Assembly: GCA_023435545.1 (NCBI GenBank)
Contig: JAEYRQ010000176.1
Span: forward strand, 1 to 20,371
Source: Pseudomonadota bacterium
Lineage (GTDB): Bacteria; Pseudomonadota; Alphaproteobacteria; Rhizobiales; Tepidamorphaceae
Reading direction: 5' to 3'
Length of the DNA: 20,371 nucleotides
The notes under the pieces were generated by a model. That model was not told where the DNA came from, did not search any database, and saw only the letters and a list, made by a program, of their open reading frames with translations. Shown piece by piece: positions 7,881 to 14,697 of the stretch. The position numbers and the translations under genes were made by a program. How positions within the stretch are numbered: the first letter of the stretch is position 1; every line of letters starts with the position of its first letter.

Positions 7881-7922
7881 AAAAGAAAAAACCCCTGTCC
7901 GTCAAAAGACTGTCAGGGGTTC
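7881..7922 (-). terminator. Intrinsic terminator downstream of tRNA-Leu
   Basis: Read on the minus strand, AACCCCTG (7890-7897 complement side) pairs with CAGGGGTT (7914-7921), with a partly paired interior, and the hairpin is followed by a run of T broken by one C (7881-7889). It lies six bases from the 3' end of the tRNA and 30 bases before the flavoprotein start, so it should end the tRNA transcript. Confidence 0.85.
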
Positions 7923-7927
7923 TTGAT

Positions 7928-8013
7928 GGTGCGGTCGAGAAGACTCGAACTTCCACGGGGTCTCCCCCACAGCGACCTCAACGCTGCGCGTCTACCAATT
8001 CCGCCACGACCGC
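7928..8013 (-). tRNA. tRNA-Leu (anticodon GAG)
   Basis: Read on the minus strand, an 86-base class II tRNA with encoded CCA. The acceptor arm GCGGTCG (8007-8013) pairs with CGACCGC (7932-7938), followed by discriminator A and CCA (7928-7931). The D arm contains AATTGGTAGA. The anticodon arm CAGCG-TTGAGGT-CGCTG gives anticodon GAG, reading CUC/CUU leucine codons. A long variable arm (GGGG/CCCC) identifies the leucine/serine class, and the T arm is GGAAG-TTCGAGT-CTTCT. It is flanked by its own promoter and terminator. Confidence 0.97.
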
Positions 8014-8051
8014 ATTGCTCGCCGCGACCGACCGGCCGCGGACAGGGCCGT

Positions 8052-8080
8052 CATGTAGCAAACACGTTGCGGTCGAACAA
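8052..8080 (-). promoter_or_regulatory. Probable sigma70-type promoter of tRNA-Leu
   Basis: On the minus strand TTGTTC (8075-8080) and TACATG (8052-8057) are separated by 17 bases, placing a start site about 30 bases ahead of the mature tRNA. It lies between the FliN-like gene stop and the tRNA. Confidence 0.5.
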
Positions 8081-8117
8081 GGGCCTCGCTCGCGGTGGCG
8101 CGCGGACGCCGGAACCG

Positions 8118-8366
8118 TCAGACCCGCCGGCGATCCGGCGCGAGCGGCAGCATGCGGGTGATCGAGACCGTGATCTTCTCGCCCTGGACGAGGACTTGCC
8201 CCTCCGCGATCGGCACATTGTTGGCGAGCAGCACGACGTCGTCAGATTCGCGGGCTTCCAGCGCGATCACGGCGCCGCGCCCCATGCGCAGCAGCTGATG
8301 CACCGGCATGCTGGCGGAGCCGAGCTGCACGGCGAGGTCGACTGAAACATTTTCGACTGTGGACAT
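8118..8366 (-). CDS. FliN-like single SpoA-domain protein
   Basis: An 82-residue protein made of one SpoA (FliMN C-terminal) domain. It runs from VSVDLAVQLGSASMPVHQLLRMGRGAVIAL through DDVVLLANNVPIAEGQVLVQGEKITVSITRML, which matches the FliN core where the usual wording is 'l.v.lGr....v.ell.l..G.vi.Ld...ed.v.v..N...ia.Gevvv..e..gvrit.i'. Genuine FliN proteins are longer at the N-terminus and sit in flagellar operons beside fliG or fliM. This one is alone between a tRNA and lipB. It could be a true switch component encoded away from the main cluster, or a SpoA paralogue with another partner. The ATG at 8364-8366 follows GGCGGAAC. It is divergent from lipB with only 68 bases between the starts. 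Confidence 0.75.
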   Translation of the reverse strand: MSTVENVSVDLAVQLGSASMPVHQLLRMGRGAVIALEARESDDVVLLANNVPIAEGQVLVQGEKITVSITRMLPLAPDRRRV

Positions 8367-8434
8367 TGTTCCGCCGACCGCTGCGAACCCCTATATCGGT
8401 AACGGGGCGATCCTGCTGCGGGCATGGTTAGCGG

Positions 8435-9133
8435 ATGGTTAATCCACAAACGGTCGAAGACGTCGCGAGCGGTCCGTACCGCGTCGAATGGCGTATCACG
8501 GATGCGCCCGTCGGCTACCTCGAGGCCGTCGCCGAAATGGAGGCCCGCGCGGCCGGCATCGCCGCGGGCCTGGCTCCCGAGCTGGTCTGGCTTCTAGAGC
8601 ATCCGCCGCTCTACACGGCCGGCACCAGCGCCGAGGACGGAGAACTGATCGATCCGCGGTTTCCCGTCCACCGGACCGGCCGCGGCGGCCGGTGGACCTA
8701 TCATGGCCCCGGCCAGCGCATCGCCTACGTCATGCTGGACCTCAACGCGCGCGGCCGCGACGTCCGTCGATTCGTCACCGGGCTGGAGACCTGGCTCATC
8801 CGGACCCTCGCCGAGTTCGCCGTCCGCGGCGAGGTCCGGCACGACCGGGTCGGCGTCTGGGTCAGACGGCCGGACAAGGGGCCGGGCGTCGAGGACAAGA
8901 TCGCCGCCATCGGCATCCGCGTCCGCCGCTGGGTGACCTTCCATGGGATCGCGCTCAACGTCGAGCCCGACCTGGAGCATTTCGGTGGCATCGTGCCCTG
9001 CGGCATCGCCCTGCACGGCGTGACCAGCCTGGCGGACCTCGGCCACGTCGTCTCCATGCCGGAGGTCGACATGGTCCTGAAGAACACCTTCGAGGAGGTG
9101 TTCGGCCCGCTCAGCCCGTCGGAAGGACGCTGA
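8435..9133 (+). CDS. lipB: Octanoyltransferase LipB
   Basis: A 232-residue lipoyl(octanoyl) transferase that moves octanoate from acyl carrier protein to the lipoyl domains of 2-oxoacid dehydrogenases and GcvH, the first step of endogenous lipoate synthesis in the cytoplasm. The substrate motif [12 protein letters not shown] is at residues 83-94. The catalytic dyad is Lys155 in [11 protein letters not shown] and Cys189 in GIVPCGI. HRTGRGG and FHGIALNV segments are also intact, and the length is typical. The ATG at 8435 has only a weak AGCGG site. Its last 23 bases overlap the convergent acyP gene. LipA is not in the window. Confidence 0.97.
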   Translation: MVNPQTVEDVASGPYRVEWRITDAPVGYLEAVAEMEARAAGIAAGLAPELVWLLEHPPLYTAGTSAEDGELIDPRFPVHRTGRGGRWTYHGPGQRIAYVMLDLNARGRDVRRFVTGLETWLIRTLAEFAVRGEVRHDRVGVWVRRPDKGPGVEDKIAAIGIRVRRWVTFHGIALNVEPDLEHFGGIVPCGIALHGVTSLADLGHVVSMPEVDMVLKNTFEEVFGPLSPSEGR

Positions 9134-9386
9134 AGCCGTCCGGGATGGCCCCGCCTTCCGCCAGGATTTCGACCTGTGAGACACGGGCATCGCGCGGTCC
9201 GGACCGGCAGCGCTCCAGCATCTCGGCCACACGCGTCGCCTCTCCGGCGAACAGCGCCTCCACGGCGCCGTCCCGCCGGTTGCGCACCCAGCCAGACAGA
9301 CCGAGCACCTCCGCCTGCTCCCGGGTCCAGGCGCGGTAGTAGACGCCCTGGACGAGGCCTTCGATCCGAACGTGGACGGTGCGCAT
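9111..9386 (-). CDS. acyP: Acylphosphatase
   Basis: A 91-residue acylphosphatase, which hydrolyses carboxyl-phosphate bonds such as those in acetyl phosphate or 1,3-bisphosphoglycerate. The signature [12 protein letters not shown] (10-21) holds catalytic Arg18, and [14 protein letters not shown] (31-44) holds catalytic Asn36. The length equals the family norm. The ATG at 9384-9386 follows GAAGGGG and lies 13 bases after the cfa stop, so the two are probably cotranscribed. A longer in-frame reading only covers the cfa tail in another frame. Its 3' end overlaps lipB by 23 bases on the opposite strand. Confidence 0.95.
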   Translation of the reverse strand: MRTVHVRIEGLVQGVYYRAWTREQAEVLGLSGWVRNRRDGAVEALFAGEATRVAEMLERCRSGPRDARVSQVEILAEGGAIPDGFSVLPTG

Positions 9387-9399
9387 CGCGGCCGCCCCT

Positions 9400-10746
9400 T
9401 CAGGCGTCCTGCTGCTTCGCCTTGCGAGGCTTCGATCCCGTCGAGGCGGACACCCCCTTGCGCGGACGTCCCGCAGAAGCCGACGCAGACTTTGGGGCGG
9501 CGGCCGCCGTCTTGCGCACCGGCTTGGGCGGCGCAAGCAGGGCGCGCTCGTCGTCGACGATGTAGTCGCGGATCACCGGCACCGCATCACGCTCCCGGGA
9601 CAGGAGAAGCTGGAACACCATGTTCGAGCCGTGCAGGAAGCCGAGCTCCACGGCCGAGAGGTAGAACTCCCACATGCGGCAGAAGCGCTCGTCGTAGATC
9701 GCCTTTGCCGCCTCGCGGTTCGCCGCGAAGCGCTCGCGCCAGTGGCGGATCGTCCAGTAGTAGTGCAGCCTGAGAATCTCGGTGTCGCACGCCCACAGCC
9801 CAACCCGTTCCAGTGAGGCGAACACCTCCGACAGCGCCGGCACGTAGCCGCCGGGAAAGATGTACTTGCGGATGAACGGCCCGGTCGTGCCCGGCGGCGT
9901 CATCCGGCCGATCGCGTGGATCATCGCGAAGCCGTCGTCGACCAGCAGATCCCGGACCTTGCCGAAATACTCGTCGAAGTGGTTGACCCCGACATGCTCC
10001 ATCATGCCGACCGAGACCACCCGGTCGAACCGCCCGGTCAGCTCGCGGTAGTCGCGCTCGAAGAACGTCACGCGGTTGGCGACGCCCGCCTCCTCCACCC
10101 GCTGGCGGGAGACGCGGATCTGCTCCGGCGAGACGTTGATCGCGGTCACCTCGGCGCCGAGCTTCGCCAGCTGGATCGCCAGCGACCCCCAGCCCGAACC
10201 GATCTCCGCCACCCGCATGCCCGGCTCGAGCCGCAGCTTGGCAGCGATGTGGAGTAGCTTGGCGACCTGCGCCTGTTCCAGCGTGTCGGTTTCGGGATCG
10301 CGGAAATAGGCGCAGGAATAGTTCAGCCCCTCGTCGAGGAACAGCCGATAGAGGTCCTCGGAAAGGTCGTAGTGATGGCGCACGTGTCTGGCGGCCACGC
10401 CGAGCGGATTGGCCTGCTGCCAGCGCTTCAGCCCCCGCCAGGCGCGGCGCAGCAGCTTCTGCGAGCCGGCCGAGGCCAGCCCCGAACGGTTGACCGAGAA
10501 CAGTTCGAGGAAGCCGTGGACGTTGGAGCCGTCCTCGAAGGTCAGCGTGCCGTCCATGTAGGCTTCGGCCGCCACGAGTTCCGGGTTGAGCGCGAGCTTC
10601 CAGTCGAGCGCCTTGTCGTGGAGGCGCACGGTCACGGTCGGTCCGTCCTCGCCGCTGCCGAATTCGTGCAGGCCGCCCTCTGCATCGTAGAGACGCATGC
10701 AGCCGTTACGGATGAACTTCTTCAGAAGACCCGGCAGAAACCGCAT
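9400..10746 (-). CDS. cfa: Cyclopropane-fatty-acyl-phospholipid synthase with basic tail
   Basis: A 448-residue SAM-dependent enzyme that methylenates double bonds of unsaturated phospholipid acyl chains at the inner membrane. An N-terminal lipid-binding region (about 1-115) precedes HVRHHYDLSEDLYRLFLDEGLNYSCAYF (121-148), a hallmark of the family. SAM motif I is VAEIGSGWGSLAIQL (179-193), and MMEHVG (248-253) supplies the bicarbonate-site glutamate and histidine. The ATG at 10744-10746 has an excellent GGAGG site; a longer frame upstream lacks one. Residues 401-448 form an Ala/Lys/Ser/Pro-rich tail not needed for the fold and containing AT-hook-like GRPRK (426-430). It leads the cfa-acyP pair. 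Paralogues of the family can make other modified lipids, so the product is likely but not certain to be cyclopropane. Confidence 0.92.
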   Translation of the reverse strand: MRFLPGLLKKFIRNGCMRLYDAEGGLHEFGSGEDGPTVTVRLHDKALDWKLALNPELVAAEAYMDGTLTFEDGSNVHGFLELFSVNRSGLASAGSQKLLRRAWRGLKRWQQANPLGVAARHVRHHYDLSEDLYRLFLDEGLNYSCAYFRDPETDTLEQAQVAKLLHIAAKLRLEPGMRVAEIGSGWGSLAIQLAKLGAEVTAINVSPEQIRVSRQRVEEAGVANRVTFFERDYRELTGRFDRVVSVGMMEHVGVNHFDEYFGKVRDLLVDDGFAMIHAIGRMTPPGTTGPFIRKYIFPGGYVPALSEVFASLERVGLWACDTEILRLHYYWTIRHWRERFAANREAAKAIYDERFCRMWEFYLSAVELGFLHGSNMVFQLLLSRERDAVPVIRDYIVDDERALLAPPKPVRKTAAAAPKSASASAGRPRKGVSASTGSKPRKAKQQDA

Positions 10747-10859
10747 GAATCCCTCCTCGCGCGCGGCGGAGGTTAGCACCGGGAGCGGCATTCGGCGAAC
10801 CCTGCCGGCGCGCAATTGTGCTACGATGCCGTCAAAAGGTTGTACCGCCGGAACAGCAG

Positions 10860-11522
10860 ATGGCCGAACCCGCCGCCCACCACATGTCGGTCGAGGAATT
10901 CTTCCTCTGGCAGGAGCGCCAGACCGAGAGGTTCGAACTGGTCGACGGCATCCCCGTGCCCTTGCGGGCGATGACCGGCGCGAGCCGCCAGCACGACCGG
11001 ATCACGGTCAATCTTGTGGGCGAACTCCGAAACAGGCTCCGCGGCAAGCCGTGCGTGACCTTCACGCCCGACACCGCGGTCCGGACCAGGCCCGGAACGC
11101 TCCGCCGGCCTGATGCCGGCGTCGATTGTGGTCCCTTCAGACCGGACGAGCGTGTGGCCAGCGAACCAACCCTGGTGGTCGAGGTGCTGTCGCCCTCGAC
11201 GCGCGCTACCGACCTGTTCCAGAAGACCGACGAATTCCGCAACGTCGCGACGATCGCCTACATCCTGCTAATCGAGCCGAATGAAGCCCGGGTGCTGCTG
11301 CGCGCGCGCGATGAAGAAGGCAATTGGCACGATCACCTGATCGAGGGGCTCGATGCAGCGGTCGACCTGCCCCGGCTCGGCATCTCGCTACCGCTGGCGG
11401 AGATCTATGCCGACGTCCCCCTTCGCCCGCGCCCGCGACTGCTCGAGGGCTTCGACGAGGACGGCCAGCCGGTCTACTGGTTCGAGGAGCCGGAGGAAAC
11501 GCTGGGGCCCGCGGAGCGGTAG
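10860..11522 (+). CDS. Uma2-family (DUF820) putative endonuclease
   Basis: A 220-residue protein of the Uma2 family, a PD-(D/E)XK nuclease-fold group common in bacteria and of unknown physiological role. The start MSVEEFFLWQ and RFELVDGIPV (the first acidic residue) are typical. A core RRPDAGVDCG supplies the Pro-Asp pair, and PTLVVEVLSPSTRATDLFQKTDEF supplies the Glu-Val-Leu-Ser-Pro-Ser signature with the following lysine. Active-site residues look intact. ATG at 10860 is preferred; a GTG at 10818 would add 14 unconserved residues. A TACGAT -10-like hexamer lies at 10822-10827 with no clear -35 box. It is divergent from cfa and convergent with the HAD gene. The C-terminus is acidic (FEEPEETLGP). 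No partner gene indicates a system. Confidence 0.85.
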   Translation: MAEPAAHHMSVEEFFLWQERQTERFELVDGIPVPLRAMTGASRQHDRITVNLVGELRNRLRGKPCVTFTPDTAVRTRPGTLRRPDAGVDCGPFRPDERVASEPTLVVEVLSPSTRATDLFQKTDEFRNVATIAYILLIEPNEARVLLRARDEEGNWHDHLIEGLDAAVDLPRLGISLPLAEIYADVPLRPRPRLLEGFDEDGQPVYWFEEPEETLGPAER

Positions 11523-11550
11523 CCAGTCCGCAGCCCGGCCCCGCCGGTCG

Positions 11551-12228
11551 TCATTCCGGTCCGCCCGGCCCCCTCAGCATCTCCAGAACCGCCGGCGCCA
11601 GATCTCCGACCGATCCGATCCGCCGGTCCGGCCGGCATTCGGCGAACTCCGCGTCGGTGCCGTAGCCCCACTCAACGGCGATGCAGCGCACCCCGTTGGC
11701 GCGGGCGCCGATGACGTCGTGCCTGCGGTCACCGACCATCACCGCGCGGGCCGGATCGACCCGTTCTGCATCGATGATATGGGCAATCAGGTCGGTCTTG
11801 TGGTTGTTCCGGCCGTCGAGTTCCGAGCCGTGCGCCGCGTCGAACAATGGCATCAGGCCGAAATGCTCGAGGATCTGGACGGCGTAGAAGCGCGGCTTCG
11901 AGGTAGCCAGCACGATCCGCACGCCTTCGCGGCGCAGATCCGAGATCGCCTCGGGAATACCGTCGAACACCGCGTTCTCGAACAACCCCCTCTCGCCGAA
12001 GCGATGCCGGTAATGCCCGAGCGCGGCTTCCGCCTTCTCCTCGTCGCCGCCGAACACGGCGCGGAAGCTCTCGATCATCGGCGGGCCGATATAGGAGCGA
12101 AGCGTTGCCTCGTCCGGCTCCGACACCCCGAACTGCGCCAGCGCGTGGACGACCGACCGGCTGATCCCTTCGTATGGCTCGGTCAGCGTCCCGTCGAGGT
12201 CGAGCAGGACGGCGGGCGCGATGCTCAC
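11551..12228 (-). CDS. HAD-superfamily phosphatase, phosphoglycolate-phosphatase-like
   Basis: A 225-residue HAD subfamily IA hydrolase. Motif I is LLDLDGTLTE (nucleophile Asp10, acid Asp12), motif II ATSKP, motif III the lysine in KTDLI, and motif IV MVGDRRHDVIGARANG with the Mg-binding Asp residues. An alpha-helical cap (about 15-85) contains the GPPMIESF segment seen in Gph-like enzymes. The GTG start at 12226-12228 overlaps the pccA TGA by 4 bases (GTGA), so expression is probably coupled to pccA. The substrate could be 2-phosphoglycolate, pyrophosphate or another small phosphoester; the propionyl-CoA context does not decide. It converges on the Uma2 gene with a 28-base gap. Confidence 0.88.
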   Translation of the reverse strand: MSIAPAVLLDLDGTLTEPYEGISRSVVHALAQFGVSEPDEATLRSYIGPPMIESFRAVFGGDEEKAEAALGHYRHRFGERGLFENAVFDGIPEAISDLRREGVRIVLATSKPRFYAVQILEHFGLMPLFDAAHGSELDGRNNHKTDLIAHIIDAERVDPARAVMVGDRRHDVIGARANGVRCIAVEWGYGTDAEFAECRPDRRIGSVGDLAPAVLEMLRGPGGPE

Positions 12229-14231
12229 GCGAACTCCATGATGACGGCGTCGACCGCCAGGCTGTCGCCCGGCTTCGCGTGGATCTTCGAGACCGTCGCG
12301 TCGCGCTCGGCCCGAAGCACGTTCTCCATCTTCATCGCCTCGACGATCGCCAGCGTCTCGCCGGCCTTCACCTCCTGCCCCTCCGCGACGGCGACCGAGA
12401 CCACCAGGCCCGGCATCGGGCAGAGCAGCAGCTTCGAGGTATCGGCCGCGACCTTCTCCGGCATCAGCGCGGCAAGCACGGCTTCGACTTCTGTGAACAC
12501 ATCGGCATTCACCGACACGCCACGATGCGCGAGAGCGTAGCCGGTCAGTGTCGGCTTCACCTGCACCGAGACCGCCTCGCCGCCGAAGGTGCCCGTCCAC
12601 ACCGGCTGGCCCGGTATCCAGTGCGAATGCAGGTGCACCGGACCGCCGTCATCGTCGAAGGCGACGGTGAAATCCGGCAGCTCGCCCGACACGGTGAGGC
12701 GGATCTCCCGGCCCTCGAAACGGACCACGCGCCGGTTCGGGAACCGGTAGCCGCCGACCTTCACCTGGCCGGAGATCGAGCGGCGGCGCGAATTGTGCAG
12801 ATGGTCGATGCAGGCCCCCACCGCGGCGACGACCCGCTCCGCCTCGCCGTCCGGCTCGCGCGGGTGGAACCCGTCCGGATACTCCTCGGCGATGAAGCCG
12901 GTCGACAGGTTGCCCTCGATCCAGCGCGGATGCTCCATAAGCGCCGAGAGGAACGGGATGTTGTGCTGGATGCCGTCGATGTGGAAGGCGTCGAGCGCCT
13001 GGCTCATGTGACGGATCGCCGAGCGCCGGTCGGGACCATGCGTGACCAGCTTGGCGATCATCGGGTCGTAGAACATCGAGATCTCGCCGCCCTCCTCGAC
13101 GCCGGTGTCGATGCGCACGGTCAGGCCCTTGTCGGTCAATCCCTCCTCGGGCGGGCGGTAGCGCACCAGCCGGCCGATCGAGGGCAGGAAGTTGCGGTAC
13201 GGGTCCTCGGCATAGACGCGCGATTCGACCGCCCACCCGTTCAGGCGAATGTCCTCCTGGCGGAACGGCAACGCCTCGCCCGCGGCGACCCGTATCATCT
13301 GCTCGACGAGGTCGATCCCGGTGACGAGTTCGGTGACAGGGTGCTCGACCTGTAGCCGGGTGTTCATCTCCAGGAAGAAGAACGACTTGTCCTGGCCGGC
13401 GACGAACTCCACGGTGCCGGCCGAGTAGTAGCCGACCGCCTTGGACAGCGCGACCGCCTGTTCGCCCATCGCGCGGCGCGTCTCCGGGTCGAGCAGCGGC
13501 GACGGCGCCTCCTCGACGACCTTCTGATTGCGCCGCTGGATCGAGCATTCCCGCTCGCCGAGATAGACGACGTTGCCGTGCTTGTCGCCGAGCACCTGGA
13601 TCTCGACATGGCGCGGGTTGACGATGAACTTCTCGATGAATACGCGATCATCGCCGAACGACGACTTCGCCTCGGACTTCGACCGGGCGAAACCCTCGAG
13701 CACCTCGGATGCCGTCCAGGCGACGCGCATGCCCTTGCCGCCGCCGCCGGCAGACGCCTTGATCATCACCGGATAGCCGATCTCCTCGGCGATCTCGACG
13801 GCGCGCTCCGGCGTCTCGATCACGCCCAGGAACCCCGGCACCGTTGAAACGCCCGCCGCGTCCGCCGCCTTCTTCGATTCGATCTTGTCGCCCATAGCTT
13901 CGATGGCGCCGATCGGCGGGCCGATGAAGGTGATGCCGGCCGCATCGAGAGCCCGCGCGAACCCTGCATTCTCGGAGAGGAAGCCGTATCCGGGATGCAC
14001 CGCCTCGGCGCCGGTCTGGCGGCAGGCTTCTATGATCCTGTCCCCGATGAGATACGATTCGGCTGCCGGCGGCGGGCCGATATGGATCGCCTCATCGGCC
14101 ATGTCGACGTGCAGGGCATCCTTGTCGGCATCGGAATAGACCGCGACGGTCGCGATACCGAGCCTGCGGGCGCTGCGGATCACGCGGCAGGCGATCTCGC
14201 CGCGGTTGGCGATCAGAATCTTCGAGAACAT
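12225..14231 (-). CDS. pccA: Propionyl-CoA carboxylase alpha subunit (biotin carboxylase + BCCP)
   Basis: A 668-residue biotin-dependent carboxylase subunit. The biotin carboxylase domain (1-about 450) opens with FSKILIANRGEIACRVIR, has the ATP-grasp glycine loop SAGGGGKGMR (160-169) and the catalytic EMNTRLQVEHPVTE (288-301). A linking BT domain (about 500-590) that binds the beta subunit includes SGQVKVGGYRFPNRRVV. The C-terminal carrier domain ends with EAMKMEN, whose Lys634 is biotinylated. Length and BT domain fit PCC alpha of alphaproteobacteria rather than acetyl-CoA AccC or methylcrotonyl-CoA carboxylase. With a PccB partner, not in this window, it converts propionyl-CoA to methylmalonyl-CoA in breakdown of Val, Ile and odd-chain fatty acids. 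The ATG at 14229-14231 fits the family start exactly. It is followed by the overlapping HAD gene. Confidence 0.95.
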   Translation of the reverse strand: MFSKILIANRGEIACRVIRSARRLGIATVAVYSDADKDALHVDMADEAIHIGPPPAAESYLIGDRIIEACRQTGAEAVHPGYGFLSENAGFARALDAAGITFIGPPIGAIEAMGDKIESKKAADAAGVSTVPGFLGVIETPERAVEIAEEIGYPVMIKASAGGGGKGMRVAWTASEVLEGFARSKSEAKSSFGDDRVFIEKFIVNPRHVEIQVLGDKHGNVVYLGERECSIQRRNQKVVEEAPSPLLDPETRRAMGEQAVALSKAVGYYSAGTVEFVAGQDKSFFFLEMNTRLQVEHPVTELVTGIDLVEQMIRVAAGEALPFRQEDIRLNGWAVESRVYAEDPYRNFLPSIGRLVRYRPPEEGLTDKGLTVRIDTGVEEGGEISMFYDPMIAKLVTHGPDRRSAIRHMSQALDAFHIDGIQHNIPFLSALMEHPRWIEGNLSTGFIAEEYPDGFHPREPDGEAERVVAAVGACIDHLHNSRRRSISGQVKVGGYRFPNRRVVRFEGREIRLTVSGELPDFTVAFDDDGGPVHLHSHWIPGQPVWTGTFGGEAVSVQVKPTLTGYALAHRGVSVNADVFTEVEAVLAALMPEKVAADTSKLLLCPMPGLVVSVAVAEGQEVKAGETLAIVEAMKMENVLRAERDATVSKIHAKPGDSLAVDAVIMEFA

Positions 14232-14449
14232 GTGGCCGGAACGCCCCTTGCTGGCGCTGACAGTCCTGTGTGCACGGTCTTTTAGTCGCGGTGGGCAGGC
14301 CCGTAAATGCCTGCGGGCCAACCTTCTAGCCTTGCGGCGACAATAGCGGCAGCATTTCCCCGGGTGCGCACGCGACTGCCGTACCACGTCATGGTCCGCG
14401 TCACGTTGTGGATGTTGCCGCAATTCACCCGGCGTTCCGCAGCCAATGG

Positions 14450-14477
14450 TTGCGATCTTCTCGGCGAACCCTATTCT
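14450..14477 (+). promoter_or_regulatory. Promoter-like sequence ahead of candidate small RNA
   Basis: TTGCGA (14450-14455) and TATTCT (14472-14477) are 16 bases apart, a fair sigma70-type match in high-GC DNA. A start near 14484 would give a transcript whose first element is the hairpin at 14486-14510. Inferred by pattern only. Confidence 0.4.
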
Positions 14478-14483
14478 GTACAA

Positions 14484-14567
14484 ATCGACCAGTCCCGCAG
14501 ACGCTGGTCGTAGGCTGAAATTGCGTCAGTCGGCCCCGTCGGTCCATGACCGGCGGGGTTTGACGTT
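14484..14567 (+). ncRNA. Candidate small RNA or terminated leader
   Basis: From the inferred start near 14484 the sequence contains three stem-loops: CGACCAG/CTGGTCG with an 11-base loop (14486-14510), a short CTGA/TCAG stem (about 14515-14529), and a strong terminator hairpin (14534-14558). The result is an RNA of about 80 bases with no start codon followed by a useful frame. It does not match an RNA family I can name. It could instead be the attenuated leader of the VOC dioxygenase gene at 14698, since that gene lies about 130 bases downstream on the same strand. Confidence 0.35.
14534..14567 (+). terminator. Intrinsic terminator hairpin
   Basis: An 11-base-pair stem with one T-G pair and a three-base CAT loop (CCCCG-T-CGGTC against GACCG-G-CGGGG) runs from 14534 to 14558. 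It is followed by TTT and, after GACG, a further TTT. There is no T tract on the minus-strand side, so it points to the plus strand. No coding gene ends upstream on this strand, which is why a small RNA or attenuator is proposed. Confidence 0.6.
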
Positions 14568-14697
14568 TGGGACGGACGCCACAGTACTGAGCGACTGTTG
14601 CGCTTTTCGCTACAGCCCGTTGAGCGGACACGCCGTTGTAAACGGGGAGCGAGACCCGACATCTGCGACATCTCAATTCAACCACTCGAGGTTCGTC

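Larger units (their letters stand above)
14232..14697. other. Long intergenic region between pccA and the VOC dioxygenase gene
   Basis: This is 466 bases with no convincing gene on either strand. It must hold divergent promoters. For pccA (minus), TTTACG (14302-14307) and TAAAAG (14279-14284) are 17 bases apart. Near it, GCAGGC/GCCTGC (14295-14300, 14309-14314) and GGCCCG/CGGGCC (14298-14303, 14314-14319) form two hairpins that share bases and exclude each other. For the plus strand there is a promoter-like pair at 14450-14477, hairpins at 14486-14510 and 14534-14558, and an inverted repeat CCGTT-GTA-AACGG at 14633-14645, about 50 bases before the next ATG. From 14320 to 14449 I see nothing distinct. 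Confidence 0.6.

Noticed and set aside
7928..8013. tRNA-Leu as an integration site for a genomic island
   Set aside because: No integrase gene and no repeat of the tRNA 3' end was seen on either side within the window; the neighbours are ordinary chromosomal genes.
10860..11522. Uma2 gene as part of a defence or mobile element
   Set aside because: Uma2 genes are common as single chromosomal genes. There is no methyltransferase, toxin-antitoxin partner, transposase or flanking repeat here.
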